DNA of 64,000 nucleotides from Theobroma cacao (taxonomy: Eukaryota; Streptophyta; Magnoliopsida; Malvales; Malvaceae): contig NC_030854.1 in NCBI RefSeq assembly GCF_000208745.1, forward strand, positions 25,471,169 through 25,535,168. The letters are read 5' to 3'. Below the pieces are notes generated by a model, which did not search any database, was not told the origin of the DNA, and worked only from the letters and a program-made list of their open reading frames with translations. A program made the translations under genes and the position numbers. This document shows, in pieces, positions 1 to 12,239 of the stretch (position 1 is the stretch's first letter; each line of letters opens with the position of its first letter).

Positions 1-905
1 GCCTTGACGAGCTCGAGTGTACGCCTCTGATCAAGGTGTCGTCGAGTACTATTTGATGGCATGAGCTAAATATTTATAGAAGTCATAAGCCTAAATGAGA
101 AATTAAATGAAATACAACCGTTTGCATGGGTTGGGATGAATTTTCAAATTGTGAAATACGTATTGTGATGGGATATCTTAATTGTCTTCTTTTACTCGGC
201 TTTAGCTGATTTAAATGATGTTTGTTTACTTACTGAGATTTTATAATCTCACCACCCTCCTTTCCACCCATTTCAGGCTCAAAGTAGACTATAGATAGCT
301 AGTTCCATAGAGAATTTCCATTGAATTTGCGTCTTCCAAACTGTAGGTTCACAGCTTCTTTAATTTTGGTTATTGTGGGCTCACATGATATTGTAAATTT
401 AAATTAATTTAAACACTCCAATTTATTGTGTTACAGTATGAATGAATTTATTTTATTTTTACGTTACAAAAAATATTTACGCATAACTCCAAAATTTCTG
501 TTTATAAAAAAATAAAATATTTTATTGAACATTTTGTTTTATCTTCTTATTATAATCAAATAATTATAATTCCATTTTAAATAAAGGTTTTAGATGCCTA
601 AACTTATTTTTAATTGTGAATTATACGATTGGTACTTATTTACTACAGTTTTAACTGGTTTCGAAATTTTCAGTGGAAAATGACCAAAATGCCCCTATGA
701 GACAAAAAATTTTATTTTATCAGTTTTAAGTTGGAAATAGCTCAAAACCCTTTAGAATATAAAATTTGGCAACGGTTACTCACTAGGGGAAATACGAAAC
801 TGATATTAAACCTTGTAGGGTTCCGGTTGGCATTCCGAGAAATGAGTGCCCATTGAGGCATCGTGGCGGTTGTCACGGGCTCGATGGGAGTTCCAGGTCA
901 TGACA
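1..905 (-). mobile_element. 5' part of an LTR, same family as the 2099-5215 solo LTR, inverted and cut by the window edge
   Basis: Read on the minus strand from 905 downward, this begins TGTCATGACCTGGAACTCCC and follows the start of the LTR at 2099 closely: the block about Cys-Gly-like GC-rich termini, the 'fold' around 840-900, the stretch about 240-300 (pairing with 2,700-2,760) and the AT-rich middle all align by eye with many substitutions. It therefore represents a second, older or differently diverged copy in opposite orientation. Its inner end lies outside the window, so whether it is a solo LTR or part of a full element is unknown. The five bases next to its terminus (906-910, CATAG) would be its target duplication. 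No coding capacity is seen. Confidence 0.8.
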
Positions 906-1302
906 CATAGCTTTAGCTTTTGTAGACTAATTCTCCAATATTAAAGCTATAGTTTAGATTGTTGATCTAATTTTTAATTTAAGAAAAAAATAATTTACCA
1001 ACGATATTTTTTATCTAAAAATACTGTCCAAAATTATTGATGTAATTCTCCAATTACCGACTAAAAATTCAACCAACGGAATGAACCCTTTGCCAACGGA
1101 ATTACCGACGAAAAATTTGGCCGATAAATTACCAATGGAATTTTTTGTTACCAACGGATTTGCTTTTATCGATGATGGTATCTACGACTAAATACTTATG
1201 AAAATTTTTCTCAGTAATTTCATCGGTAATGTAACAAACCGATGAAATCACAGCTATTGCTAACGAAAAATTTCGTCGGTTATACCTTGTTTCTTGGTAG
1301 TG
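906..1302 (-). mobile_element. CACTA (En/Spm) transposon end, truncated by an LTR
   Basis: On the minus strand the segment begins at 1302 with CACTACCAAGAAACAAGG, the characteristic terminus of plant CACTA elements. It is followed by many short subterminal repeats in both orientations built on ACCGACGAAAT/ATTTCGTCGG (about 1,040-1,290), which is the known architecture of transposase-binding subterminal regions in this superfamily. It lies directly against the end of a copia coding remnant (duplication would be the 3-bp GAG at 1303-1305 on the minus strand). The other end is missing: at 905 it meets an LTR that apparently inserted into it. No transposase is visible, so it is non-autonomous or only a fragment. 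Confidence 0.7.
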
Positions 1303-2098
1303 CTCCCACTTGCCTTGATGAAAATATGAAATATCCCTCATTCCAAGACCTTCTAAATGACCTTTGAAGCCCTTTTGTGCTAAAGTCTTCATGAATGGAT
1401 TAACAAGGCTCTACTTTGTTGGAATTTTCATTACAAGCACTTCTCCACGTTGTATGATCTCTCGAATAAGATGATACTTCCTTTCAATATGTTTTGTTGC
1501 TCTATGATTCTGTAGTTCTTTTGAGTTAACCACTGCTCCATTGTTATCTCAATAAAGTGTAATGGGCTTGTTCGCATTTGAAATCATTTCATTGTCCATA
1601 AGGAACTTGCGGAGCCATATAGCTTTCTTTGCAACTTCACAAGTTGTGACATACTTTGCCTCCATAGTAGAGTCTGCAATATAAGACTACTTTACACTCC
1701 TCTAAACTATGGCTACTCCTCCTAAAGTGAAAACAGATCCCAATGTCAATTTCCAAAAATCAACATCATATTGAAAATCTGAATCATTGTACCCTATTGC
1801 CACAAGGTCTCTTCTAAAATATACAAGCATGTAATTCCTCATTCCACGAAGATATTTAAAGATGCACTTGATTGTAGCCCAGTGCTCCATGCCCGGGTTA
1901 GACTGAAATCTATTAACCAGTCCAATTACATAATAGATATTTGGCCTATTGCATAACATAGCATATATGAGACTTCCAACAGCAGATGCATACGGAAACC
2001 ATCTCATGCTTTCAACTTCCTCTAGAGTTTTAGGTGACATCTTTATAAAAAGTTTTATTCCATGTCTAGAGGACATAAAACCCTTCTTGGAATCTTGT
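1303..2098 (-). pseudogene. Ty1/copia polyprotein remnant: end of reverse transcriptase and RNase H
   Basis: The minus strand encodes, with interruptions, the C-terminal third of a copia polyprotein. Residues such as YASAVGSLIYAMLCNRPNIY and EHWATIKCIFKYLRGMRNYM (about 2,000-1,830) match the connection region, and DSTMEAKYVTTCEVAKKAIW (about 1,690-1,620), DNNGAV and KHIERKYHLIREI (about 1,560-1,450) match the copia RNase H domain; a tail with FKGHLEGLGMRD (about 1,350-1,320) is the usual copia C-terminus. Stop codons interrupt it. It continues, across a 3.1-kb LTR insertion, with the fragment at 5216-6630; the CTTGT at 2094-2098 is the left copy of that insertion's target duplication. The end of the reading frame is cut by a CACTA element. 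Confidence 0.85.
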
Positions 2099-5000
2099 TG
2101 TCACGACCCGGAACTCCCATCGAGCCCGTGACAACCGTCGCGACGTCTCAATTTACATTCATTACCCGGAATGTCAACCGAGACCCCGCAAGGCTTTAAT
2201 ATCAGCTTCTCATTTCCCCTGTGGGTAACTGTTTCCAAATACCACATTTTAAAAGATTTTAAACTGTTTTCAACTTAAACAAATGAAATATTAATTTCCG
2301 TCTCACAGGGGTATTTTTATCATTTATCCCAAAAATCTCAAAAAATCATCTAAAAATATAGTATGTAAGTTGGAAAACACATATTTCTTAATCAAAAATA
2401 ATTTTGGATGTCTAAAACATTCGTTTAAAATGGAATTATGACTGTTTTAATAAAATAAAAATATTCAAAAAATATTCAATTTTCACAAAAAACGATATTT
2501 TAAGAACACTGCATAAATAATTTTTATAGCGTAAAAGCAAAATAAATTCTTACATACCGTAATACAGATAACCAAAGTATAGAATTTAATTTACAGTGAC
2601 ACGTGGGCCCACGAATGACCAAAAGTATCAAAAGAAATGAACCTACAGTCTTTGGATGTGGCAAGTTCAACTGTAATCCTCGCCGATATCAGTTATCTAC
2701 AATCTATTCTGAGCCTGAAATGGGTGGAAATGAGGGTGGTGAGATTATAAAATCCCAGTGAGTAAACAAACATCACTCAAAATATCTAAAGTCGAGTAAA
2801 AGGAGACTATTAAAACATTTCATCAAACTGTAATTTATCATCTTTCAACTTATTTCAACCAAATGAAATCAATTTATTTAAAGCAAGTAATCAGTATGGC
2901 TTATGAATTTCTTAAAAAGCTTGGCTCATGCCAAAAATTATTATCATACTCAGTTATTTGGGATACCTTGGCCGAGGGCTATCCCAACTGAGTCCGCCAA
3001 GGCTATTAGAAAGTCATGTTTTTATTTTGAAAACATAGCCATTCCTTGACGTTGGCCGAGTTCCCCTTCACGAGGTGGTTTGGCGTGAAGTGAACTCTAA
3101 AAGTTATACCTCAGGAGTTACCCTACTCGCCTCTCCAACCGAGGTAAAAATATAACAGGATTCCGTGCCCCTCTAATAGGCTAGTCCACAGAATCCAGCC
3201 CACTGCAGCAGGTCAAACCCACCATACAATAAAATTTTGACAGCATGACAGGGCTAATATATTACTACCCAGCCTGCAAGGGTAAAATAAAGCAATTCAT
3301 ATAATTAAAAAAAACACAGCCCAGCCAGTCATGCCAATACAATAACATAAGCCATTAATTCAATTTTAAATTTACAACATATCAGTGGTCTCCAATTACT
3401 CTATTTTCAAAATCGTTATTTCGTTTCAAGACAATTTATAAAATATTTTCATTTAAACTCATTTTGTTTACAAAACATAAAAATTTACCATTTGAACTCA
3501 TTTTCATAAAATTCACCAAAACCGAATAAAAACATACTTTAGATAATTAAAATGATGGTAAGGTTACTCACCGTGTCTAGAGTGAGGATTTTCGAAATAC
3601 TCAGACTATTGGTCCTCGGGTGCAATTCCCTTGCCTTTATCAGAGGACTCACCACCTTGACACAGTACAAAATCGAGAAATTCACCACATTGGTACTAAA
3701 TTGAAATTAAACTAATTTAGACTACTAATGCTTGATATGGAATGCAAAAATGTCTAAATTTTTGCCTAAATGCGGTGTTAGCCTATTTCGGTCTTTTACC
3801 CGATAAATTGATATACGCGTCCGTTTAAACTCCAAATTAATTTTTTTCAGTTTCTATACCTCAATTGCACCCAAATTGACTTAATGTCCCTCAGTGTGGT
3901 GCAAATTATCAGTCCCGATAACAAATTACGAAAATACCCCTAGTGGGTAAAAATTTGTATTTTTGCTCCGAAAATTTCCATTATTTTTCTAGGCTCATAA
4001 TTCATCATTATTCATCATAATTCCTCAAATAACCATCAAGATCAGCAGCCAATATTCCCCTAGAAAATTCAGCATAATGGGTTTCAATGGGAGAAAATTA
4101 TATCTCTAGCTTATTTTTGCTATATTTCAATATAACTTAACTAAAATCACTTAATTCAATTAAAATCAACCAAAAATCAAGCTCAAAACTCATCCATGGA
4201 GGTTTGGCCAGCATGGGTGTCCATACCCACTTTCTAATTTTGCATGGAAATGAGAAAAAAATGCATGGGTAGTGAAAATCACAAGGAAAATCAATGAAAT
4301 TTACCTTTTTAATGCTTGATTTCTTGATTTCTCTTGATTTTCTCCAAATTTTTCAGGTAGGATTCTTGTTTTTTTTTTCCCCTTTTCTCCCCTGGTTTGG
4401 ACAGCTGAAGAAGATGAGAATTCTGGAATTTTGACCTTTTTAAAGGCTAAAATAATATAATATTATTTTATTCATTTTTTTAATGTTTTATTAATTCCTT
4501 AAATTCTAGCCATCCATTTGTTTCCAAATTTTCACCATACACTTGTCCCAAATATCCATAGCTTAGGTAAAATTCTCAGACTTATCCAAAGTCTTGGTGG
4601 AGTAATTTTTGAAATTTACACTTTTACCCCCGTAAAAGTCAAAAATTACATTTTTGCCCCAAAAATTGAAAAATTGCCCATAGACATATTTTTCATCCCT
4701 TATACTCATACCATTCTCCAATTTGTCAAATTTGATCTAAATTCTCTCAAAATCTCAAATTTTGTCCGCGGGTGGCAAAATTACGATTTTGCCCCTACAC
4801 TCTAGAAATCACTGGAATTAAACTTTTTCACTGCCAAACCCTCAAATTATACTCCAATACTCAAATCATACTCCAATAAGTCAAATGGGGCTAAAAAAAT
4901 TCTTTTCTAAAAATTCCCATTGTGTCCTTGGGTGGCAAATGACCATTTTGCCCCTGGACAGTAAAAATTCTAGTTTGACTTCAAATTGATCCTCGAACTC

Positions 5001-5215
5001 CAAATCACCATATTAAACCATTCTGGGACTTTAATATTCTTAATTTCATTTTAAATTCTCTATTTGATCTAGTTCGAGACTTAAATTAACTTAATTGTAC
5101 CATTTGGTACATTGTCGTCTTTTAACGATTTTTCTTTCAGGGCTTTCCAAGTATGCAAGCATATTGTCAATCATATGAATGACATGGAAAGTATTTTATA
5201 AGGTCGGGCTTGACA
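2099..5215. mobile_element. Solo LTR (3,117 bp) inserted in a copia element
   Basis: The element starts TGTCACGACCCGG and ends GGTCGGGCTTGACA, so it has TG...CA ends and imperfect inverted termini (TGTCAcGaCC versus TGTCAAGCCC). It is flanked by a perfect 5-bp direct repeat CTTGT (2094-2098 and 5216-5220). Removing it rejoins the copia reading frame on the minus strand (…AKFAIQ / DSKKG…), which proves the insertion boundaries. No coding region, primer-binding site or second LTR is present inside, so it is best explained as a solo LTR left by LTR-LTR recombination; long LTRs like this are typical of Ty3/gypsy families. Two diverged internal repeats containing 'ggtggcaaa…ttttgcccct' occur around 4,750-4,810 and 4,930-4,970. 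Confidence 0.85.
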
Positions 5216-6630
5216 CTTGTATAGCAAACTTGGCCAAAATATTGTCTATTTAGGATGCCTAGGACAATGCTATCTACTTTTTTTTACGATCCCTTATAAG
5301 TTTGATCCCTAGAACATAGCTAACTTCTCCCAAATCCTTCATATCAAATTATTGGTTCAACCAACTTTTAACTGTTGACAACATGCCTACATCATTGCCA
5401 ATGAGTAGAATGTCGTCAACATAACGAATTAGGAAAATAACCTTTTATCCTATATCGATTTATAGACAAAAGATTCGTCAACATTTTGTTAGAACCATAT
5501 GATTTGATAGTAGTGTCAAATCTTATGTTCCAACACCTAGATGTTTGCTTAAGTCCATAAATGGACTTATGCAATTCATAGACATTATGTTCATGACCTT
5601 TTTCAATGAAACCTTCTAGTTGAGCCATATAAATGTGTTTTACAATACCCACATTTAAAAATATAGTCTTGGTATCCATCTACTATATCCCATAATGAAG
5701 AGGTGCAACTATAGATAAGAAGATCTTAATAGATTTAAGCATAGCAATCGACGAAAAAGTTTTCTCATAGTCAATCCCTTTTCTCTAGGTAAAACCCTTA
5801 GCTATTAGTCTAGCCTTGAGGGTTTCCACTTTTCCATCACTTCTTATTTTTCTCTTATAAATCCATGTGCATCCTATGGACTTTATCCCTTCAGGTGGAT
5901 CTATTAGAGTCTAGATTTTATCAGAATCCATAGAGTCCCACTCAGATTTCATTACCTTATGCCACTACTCAACATCAACATCATTAATAGCTTCCTTATA
6001 AGTGATAAGGTCATATTCATGTTCATCTGAGAGTGCAATCATGTTTTCTCCCAAACTCATGTGTCTTTCTGGTTGTCTCACAACCCTCCCACTACATTAA
6101 GGTACAACTATTTGATGTGCAGGTTGTGTTTTTTATTCTATCCTTGAATCAAATTCATTTATGACTTCTTCAAGATTAATTTTTAAATCTGAAGGATCAG
6201 ACAATTCTTCTAAAAACAATTTTACTTCTAGGTTTGTGATTTCTCACAAAGTATTCCTTTAAGAGAGTGGCATTCGCATTAATGAAAACTTTCTTATCTT
6301 GAGAACTATAGAAGTAATAACATCTTGTTCCCTTGGGATACCCTACAAACAAACACACCTTAGTCTTTTGTTCCATCTTTATGGACTCAAGCTTCAAAAC
6401 ATGGCAGAACACCCCCAAGTTCACAAATGACATACAAATGATTTATGCCCTGTCCATAACTCTTTTGGTGTCTTAGGCATAGCCTTAAATGGTGCAAAGT
6501 TAAGCAAATACTCAGTAGTTTGAATACAATATCCCCAGAACGAGATTGGAAGATTAGTATAGGACATTATTGATCTAACCATTTCCAAAAGAGTTCTATT
6601 TCTTCTTTCAGCTATTCCAATTAACAATTT
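5216..6630 (-). pseudogene. Ty1/copia polyprotein remnant: integrase C-terminal part and reverse transcriptase start
   Basis: Minus-strand pieces carry copia integrase sequence (AERRNRTLLEMVRSIMSY, LPISFWGY, KTPKELWTG, about 6,620-6,440; then QKTKVCLFVGYPKGTRCYYF and HKPRSKIV, about 6,380-6,200) and the front of reverse transcriptase (MDTKTIFLNVG, IYMAQLEGF, YELHKSIYGLKQTSRCWNIR, about 5,680-5,510; DMKDLGEVSYVLGIKL, about 5,350-5,290). Frameshifts and stops separate them, so it cannot make a polyprotein. The upstream parts (gag, protease, integrase core) and the LTR are absent beyond about 6,630. CTTGT at 5216-5220 is the right copy of the solo-LTR duplication. It is the same element as 1303-2098. 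Confidence 0.85.
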
Positions 6631-7320
6631 AGCTTATCAACCTAATTAATGAATAGAATCTCCACTAAAATTAATAAAGTGAATTTCAAGTTTAATTAAT
6701 GAGTTAAGCATTACTTTTAAGCCTAGACATGAAAATTGATTAATTGTTTAAGATTATTTAATTTAAATTATTTTTTATTTTCATATTAAATGATCTCAGA
6801 TAAAATGGGATGTCTATTTAAATATTTTTGTTGCTAGTTGCATTCTAGTTGCATATAGAGAACATTGAACTTGTGTTTAGTACTTGCTAGTGGTTTTTAG
6901 TGTACCAAATGCAATGATTTCCACGTATAAATCAATATGTATATCCAGTGTTTGTAAAAATTCCTCAACTAAGTTCCGGGGCTTAATTAATTACATGAAA
7001 GTTGTTCTGTTTTTTCTTCCCCTGCTCTGTTCTACAAATATCCATATGCGGAGTCTCTTTTTGGTTTTTTAATTTTGATTTAAATACCTCTCTTTTCTGG
7101 AGAAACAATTCGTAGTAAATAACGATGTCTTTGAAGAAGATATAAATTTTCACCACCATCACATATAAGTCACACGAGTTTTATTATTTCGAAAATTTCT
7201 AACAATAACAGGTAGATTCATTCTTTGTCGTCTTTTAGCAGGGACAAGCGCTATGCTCTTATTTGGCAAAATACAATAACATGGCTGAAAACCCTTCTCC
7301 TACAGATTTTCAGCATCTCT
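6631..7320. other. Intergenic, AT-rich
   Basis: This stretch separates the decayed copia element from the glucanase stop codon. It would contain the 3' UTR of the glucanase (immediately left of 7321). I see no coding region, RNA gene or repeat structure that I can support. Confidence 0.5.
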
Positions 7321-8706
7321 TTAGTTAAAGTTGATTGGGTATTTGGGCTGCTTATTTGGTAGAAAGAGTCCCCAGTGTCTTTCGATTTCTTCACCCTGTT
7401 TGTTATTCTCATCAAACATGGCAAAAATATAGGCTTCTATAGGCTTTCCAGGCTTCTTTGGCGTCCCTCCTTTTACATGCTGGATCAAGTTCTGGTTATA
7501 AGTTCTTGCATTATCAATATTTGTTGCTCCTCGTTTCCTACCTCCAGCTGAAGGCCATCCACTCTCCGATACAACAATCTCCAAAGAACCCCCACCAGCT
7601 TTCTCCAGGGCAGCGTAAACAGCATCCAAGATGGCATCAAAAAGGTTACGATATTGCAAGGGAGGATCTGAGACTACAGGATTTTGAGCTTTGAAGAGAG
7701 CATAGTCCAGATGGATATCCGAGTTGTCATCGTAGCTAAAATACGGATACAAGTTAACAAGTAATGGGGCTTTGTTGTTCACCAGGAAGCGAATGATGGG
7801 ATCGAGAAGTGGTCGGTAATCAGGCCTAAAAGACCCTTTTGATGGAGGGAAAGATTCTCCGAGGGTCACTGTGTCGATTGCTGTGGAAACTTTGATTTGG
7901 TTCCCCAGGCCAGCTCCAACAATTGCATTGCGAATGTTTTGCATGGCAGGGACTACAAATCGTGCAGCTGGATCTGAAGGTTTGACTTCATTTCCAACAG
8001 CAATGTAGCGGAATTTAACGTTACCATAGTTTCTGACGTTATCCTGGACCCAGGCGTTTGCATTGGCTTGGTTGGCAGCGAGACCCTCAAGCTTATCATT
8101 GGGAACGCCTAGCATCAGCTCAATGTTGGAGCCTCTAAGAGCTTCGAGAGCAGGTTTGTCTGGACCATAGAGTCGCATTCTTCTGATGTTCCTCTGGTTG
8201 AAGAGAGCTATAACTTCTGGCCTTGGAGGTAAATTGTTGCCAAGCATTCCATAACAAACACCTACTTGGGCACCTGCGTGTATAATTAATAATGATTTCT
8301 ATTGTTAGTTACGTAACCAAATTACTCAATTTGCCAACCAAAAATAAGAAAATGTCCAGAATAGCTATTCTTTCCCATAAACCAACTATAGAATCCATCC
8401 CAATCCAATCATATTCTATTATCATAAATTTCTGCTCTATTCTATTCAATTAATCAAAAATAGCATAATAGTTTATCTTTTAATAATTTTTTAAATATAT
8501 TAGACACATGCACACACGCGCAGATACACACACACACATATATATATACACACACTTTCCTATTTCTTCTAAATATTTACTAATAGATATGTATTTAAAA
8601 AAAGAGGGAGACTACTTGTGGTACGTAGGGAGGCCACTAGCAGGCCAAAGAGCAGCATTGTCGAAGCCATAAAACCAAAGTTGCCAGCTAAATAGGATTT
8701 ACCCAT
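7321..8706 (-). CDS. Glucan endo-1,3-beta-glucosidase (GH17, PR-2 type), two exons
   Basis: Secreted hydrolase of beta-1,3-glucans (callose, fungal wall glucan). Exon 1 is 8706-8616 and exon 2 is 8273-7321, joined in phase 1 across a 342-bp GT-AG intron; the product is 347 residues, normal for the family. Residues 1 to about 32 form a signal peptide (hydrophobic [10 protein letters not shown] core), leaving a mature start at QVGVCYG, the usual GH17 N-terminus. The acid/base Glu is in YIAVGNEV (about residue 126) and the nucleophile Glu in [11 protein letters not shown] (about residue 267), the GH17 signature. The protein ends right after the catalytic domain (…KYPINFN), with no CBM43/X8 domain, no GPI signal and no vacuolar C-terminal extension, so an apoplastic enzyme is inferred. 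I chose the ATG at 8706 because it gives a signal peptide and follows a TATA box at a suitable distance; an upstream in-frame ATG at 8775 lies too close to that box. All key residues are intact. Regulation by defence signals is likely for PR-2 genes but only a W-box-like site supports it here. Confidence 0.93.
8274..8615 (-). other. Intron of the GH17 gene with a CA/TA microsatellite
   Basis: Donor GTAGTC follows exon 1 at 8616 and acceptor ACACGCAG precedes exon 2 at 8273. Position and phase (inside the codon just before the mature N-terminus) are typical of plant GH17 genes. Around 8,505-8,560 the intron contains a run of CA, CG and TA dinucleotides, a likely length-polymorphic microsatellite. 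Confidence 0.85.
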
Positions 8707-8792
8707 GGTGGTTATAGAGAGAGGAAACAAAGGAAAAGAAAAATCGAAGAGAGGCCGACACTCTACTGCCAGCATCCCTTCTTAGCGGCCCC

Positions 8793-8800
8793 TTATATAG
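8793..8800 (-). promoter_or_regulatory. TATA box of the GH17 gene
   Basis: On the minus strand CTATATAAGG lies about 90 bases before the start codon at 8706, which leaves a 5' UTR of about 50-60 bases. This fits a plant TATA promoter. Confidence 0.7.
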
Positions 8801-8839
8801 ACAGGAATGTGCTCCCTATTCCACCACTTGCATTTTCCA

Positions 8840-8845
8840 AGTCAA
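8840..8845 (-). promoter_or_regulatory. W-box-like TTGACT upstream of the GH17 gene
   Basis: TTGACT on the minus strand lies about 40 bases upstream of the TATA box. TTGAC[CT] is the core bound by WRKY factors and is common in PR-2 promoters, but a hexamer of this kind also occurs by chance. Confidence 0.3.
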
Positions 8846-11800
8846 TTACTCGATGGCAAATTTTGTCATGCAATGAAAATCTTCCACAAACGCCAGCCTA
8901 ATTTCATCATCCCACCGCTTGTCTAACTTCAACTGGACCTTATCTTAACAAACCTCTGAAAAGTCTTGGGCCTCGTACACGCAATTTGTGCCCCATTGTG
9001 GCAGTTCCTTTCGTACGGTAATCAATGTTCTAATTTAATGTAACTGCGGCCTCTGCTTTCACATTAAAACAAAGGAAAATATTTTTAACAAAATCAATTG
9101 CTGCACTTACACGAATTACATTTTAAAATGAATTCATACCGTAATTCCTTTGACAAATTAAATTTTAGCTATACTAGTTTACACAAAAAGACACTGATTT
9201 TTTGTTCTTTATTTAAGAAGGGACATTAATTTGCTCCCAACTCTTTACATAAAAGATATGTGCATTAATTTATTGTTCAGCTATATAACACTTCAAAAAA
9301 TTAACGCCTTTTTTGACACGGCATATTCTTGACTTTTATTACGTTGATGTGGATATGGTAATTGGGCAAAGCAGCACTTAGGAATGTCCTTATTTGCACT
9401 CTTCATTTTCAAGTCATCTGTATAGGAAATTCAAAATTACATACATAAAATAATTTTCGGTTTATGTCTTATCCTGAATCAGTTCTGTTACTAAACCACG
9501 TTTTTATTGTTGTGTTTTGGTGTCCCCCTCTGAATGTCTCTGTCTTGGAAATTATACAGAAAACGTTCTACACAATTTGGTGCTCATCAAGAGGAATATA
9601 TTTCCTCTTCTACAGTCGGGTAGTGTTCTTGAAAGTATCACTTTTCGTTGTGAAAAGAAATATATATATAATCAATGATGTTGTACACACAGATTTCGAA
9701 ATTGAAAATAGCATGAGAAGAAATAAATATAATTAATTTAGGAATGTGAGTGGGAGTTGCTGGTAATGAAATTTCGAAAATTAGTTCCTTTTTTAGAATC
9801 TTCTTCCTTCCCCGTTGTGTGAAAAGAAGCTTGAGGAGCACTATATTTACGGTGTTAAATAAAGGTTCGGTACAATCGCTTAGTTTTTTCCCAAGACAGC
9901 AAAGGTCGTAGATTCGAATGACCGTAATTTTTCGTTACTACTATTCAGAATGTAAGTTCTCTAGAAGACCAGTAGGGTTAGATTATTATTATTTTTTTTT
10001 TATCAAAGAAAAATGGAATTCATAACATTACATATTTTCACTGTAAAGCCTTAGTTGCTATACTTTGAACGGCGGAAATTTACCTTCTCATGCAAATATT
10101 CTTTTGTGGAATTGCTTATAAAACCTTTTCCCTAGATGAAATTCTACAGAAGGTAAGATCAGGTTGGCTTGTACATGACCACGTAACTCCTTTAACTAGC
10201 ATATCATGTGTAGGTTTGATTTAATTTTTTTTATTGATTTTTCAATTATTTAGTTTGTTTACTAAAATCTAATACATGACATGATGTAAAAATACATATG
10301 TCAATATATGTTGAAAATTGTTTGATAATATTTACCCTTTCTTGCTTGTATATATAATCTCATAAAAAGATAATGGTGAAAACCAAATTTATTTAGTAGT
10401 CTATGGAGCTATGAATGGACAAGAGGAGGTGTATCAAGGTGATATGCAACTTGGGTGCCAAGCCAAACCATCTCTTTTGTCCGAAGTATTCATAAAATCC
10501 AAGGACTGTTGACCCCGAAAGCATATCAAGTCCTAGTCTTTCTTCGTTACGACTTTAAGGTAATGAAGCCAAGTCCATGTTCAAAACAAAAAGAATTCAC
10601 AATCCAGTCCAAGTGCATTTAATTTTGATAGTATTCCAGATGGAAAGGGAATTGTCTTTTGAGATCATGTAATGAGGAAAATTGGTTGGTATATGGACAA
10701 TGACCAAAGAAAAGTCACAGTCAAGCAATAACTAATTCTATCGTTCATTAGATATGCTTCGGGCCACACCTAGGCTGCTTGACTTGGGAACAACCGCAAA
10801 TCGCGCTAGATATTTATCATCTTTTGATTTAGAGGCCACAATGGATAGTATTTAAATTTATATCTATTCGGCATATTTAAGTAAGATTTCGTTTATTTTA
10901 TAAACGGACTCAGAAAAGGTAAAGATAATAGTTTTAAAGTATTCATTATTTAAACCGGATTATAGATATTAAATTTTGTAATAATAATTCTAAGTTTTAT
11001 ATTATTTTTTAATATATGTATTACCCATAATTAATAAATTATTTATTAAAATTTATAAATTGTCTAAATATAAAATTTACTTTGAATTTATTAAAGTTCG
11101 ATTATAAAATGCATAAAAAATAATTAAATTTATTTTTATTATTGAATTTATGATCGGGTCAGGTTTTTGAACCCAGTTCTTGCCCCACTTTTAACTATAT
11201 AAATAGATTTTAGTTTTAATAGGGTATTTGCTAATTTAGCAGTTACCTTACCCGTTTCTTGTTCTTGATATGATTAGGATTAAAATTTATTATTCTAAGA
11301 GGATAGGACTATTTATTATTTGTTTTGGGTAATTAGAATAAAAACTCTTATTTTCATTTTCTTTGATATTACAGAATAGGCTTAAGCGAGTTAATTGGTA
11401 GAAGAGTTTGGAATTTTTTTTATTTATTTTTCCTTTTTTTTTATTGGAAATAGATGAGGATTTGAATATTTTACAAATATTAGTTTTATTACACCAGGAA
11501 ATTGCCCTAAGAGCATTATGGCGATCTTATCATCTTTTTATCTTTTATATATATGGTGAATTGAATCTCAGTATAGATTCTCATTAATATCTAACATGTC
11601 TAGGAAGAGTGTAAATTGCAGTTGAGCCGATGAAATCAATTACACCTTTTTTTTTTGAATTATTACTGTATACATTGACAATGTAGTTTTAAACTCTACA
11701 AACAGGTTAGATTATATTCATTTAATAATAATTAATTTATTAATTTTTATAAATACACCTTAATATGAAACGGGTCCATTCTCTAATCTCATTTTATAAA

Positions 11801-12239
11801 GGTTGAAAACTCTGACGTCAGTGCATAGGATAATTTCTTTTTTTTTTTTCAAAAATGAGATAGTTGAGTTTTGTCCTGTAGACATAGAAGTGCCACTTTT
11901 TACCACGTGGCATATAAGTTCACTAACGTGTGTTAGGGGAACAAACCTTTATTGAACTATCTTTCAGGTAATAAGACACAAGGACAAGTTGTACACGCAC
12001 AAAAAATAAAAAAAATAAAAAAATAAAACAAGGGAATAACTACAGATTTTCAGGTTCAAGTTTGGCGTACCGAACCTCTAGTTTTTATTTAAAAAACAAA
12101 GCTTAAGCTTGGTCTGGCCCTCCGTTTTCTTATTGTTTATTGTTAAATTAGTAAAAGTTCTTTCCTATTAGTAGTTTAAATGTATTTTAAAAATGAAATT
12201 GAATAAATATATTATTTATTAAAAAAATCTAATTGGATT
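8846..12239. other. Intergenic, AT-rich, no gene recognised
   Basis: Includes the distal promoter of the glucanase. The part 10,380-10,800 is less AT-rich but has no open frame or motif that I recognise. A SINE-like piece lies near 9,866-10,005 (separate entry). Around 10,830-11,180 and 13,110-13,160 short GGGTCAGGTTT-type motifs occur that are common in plant non-autonomous repeats. No RNA gene was seen. Confidence 0.4.
9866..10005 (+). repeat. SINE-like fragment (candidate)
   Basis: GGTCGTAGATTCGAATGACC at 9904-9923 resembles the B box of tRNA-derived promoters (GGTTCGANNCC), and the segment ends in a T/ATT-rich tail near 9,985-10,005. A clear A box and target duplications were not found, so this is only a candidate degraded SINE. 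Confidence 0.3.

Noticed and set aside
8569..8775. Upstream start codon at 8775 for the glucanase
   Set aside because: It would add 23 residues before a good signal peptide and lies only about 20 bases from the TATA box.
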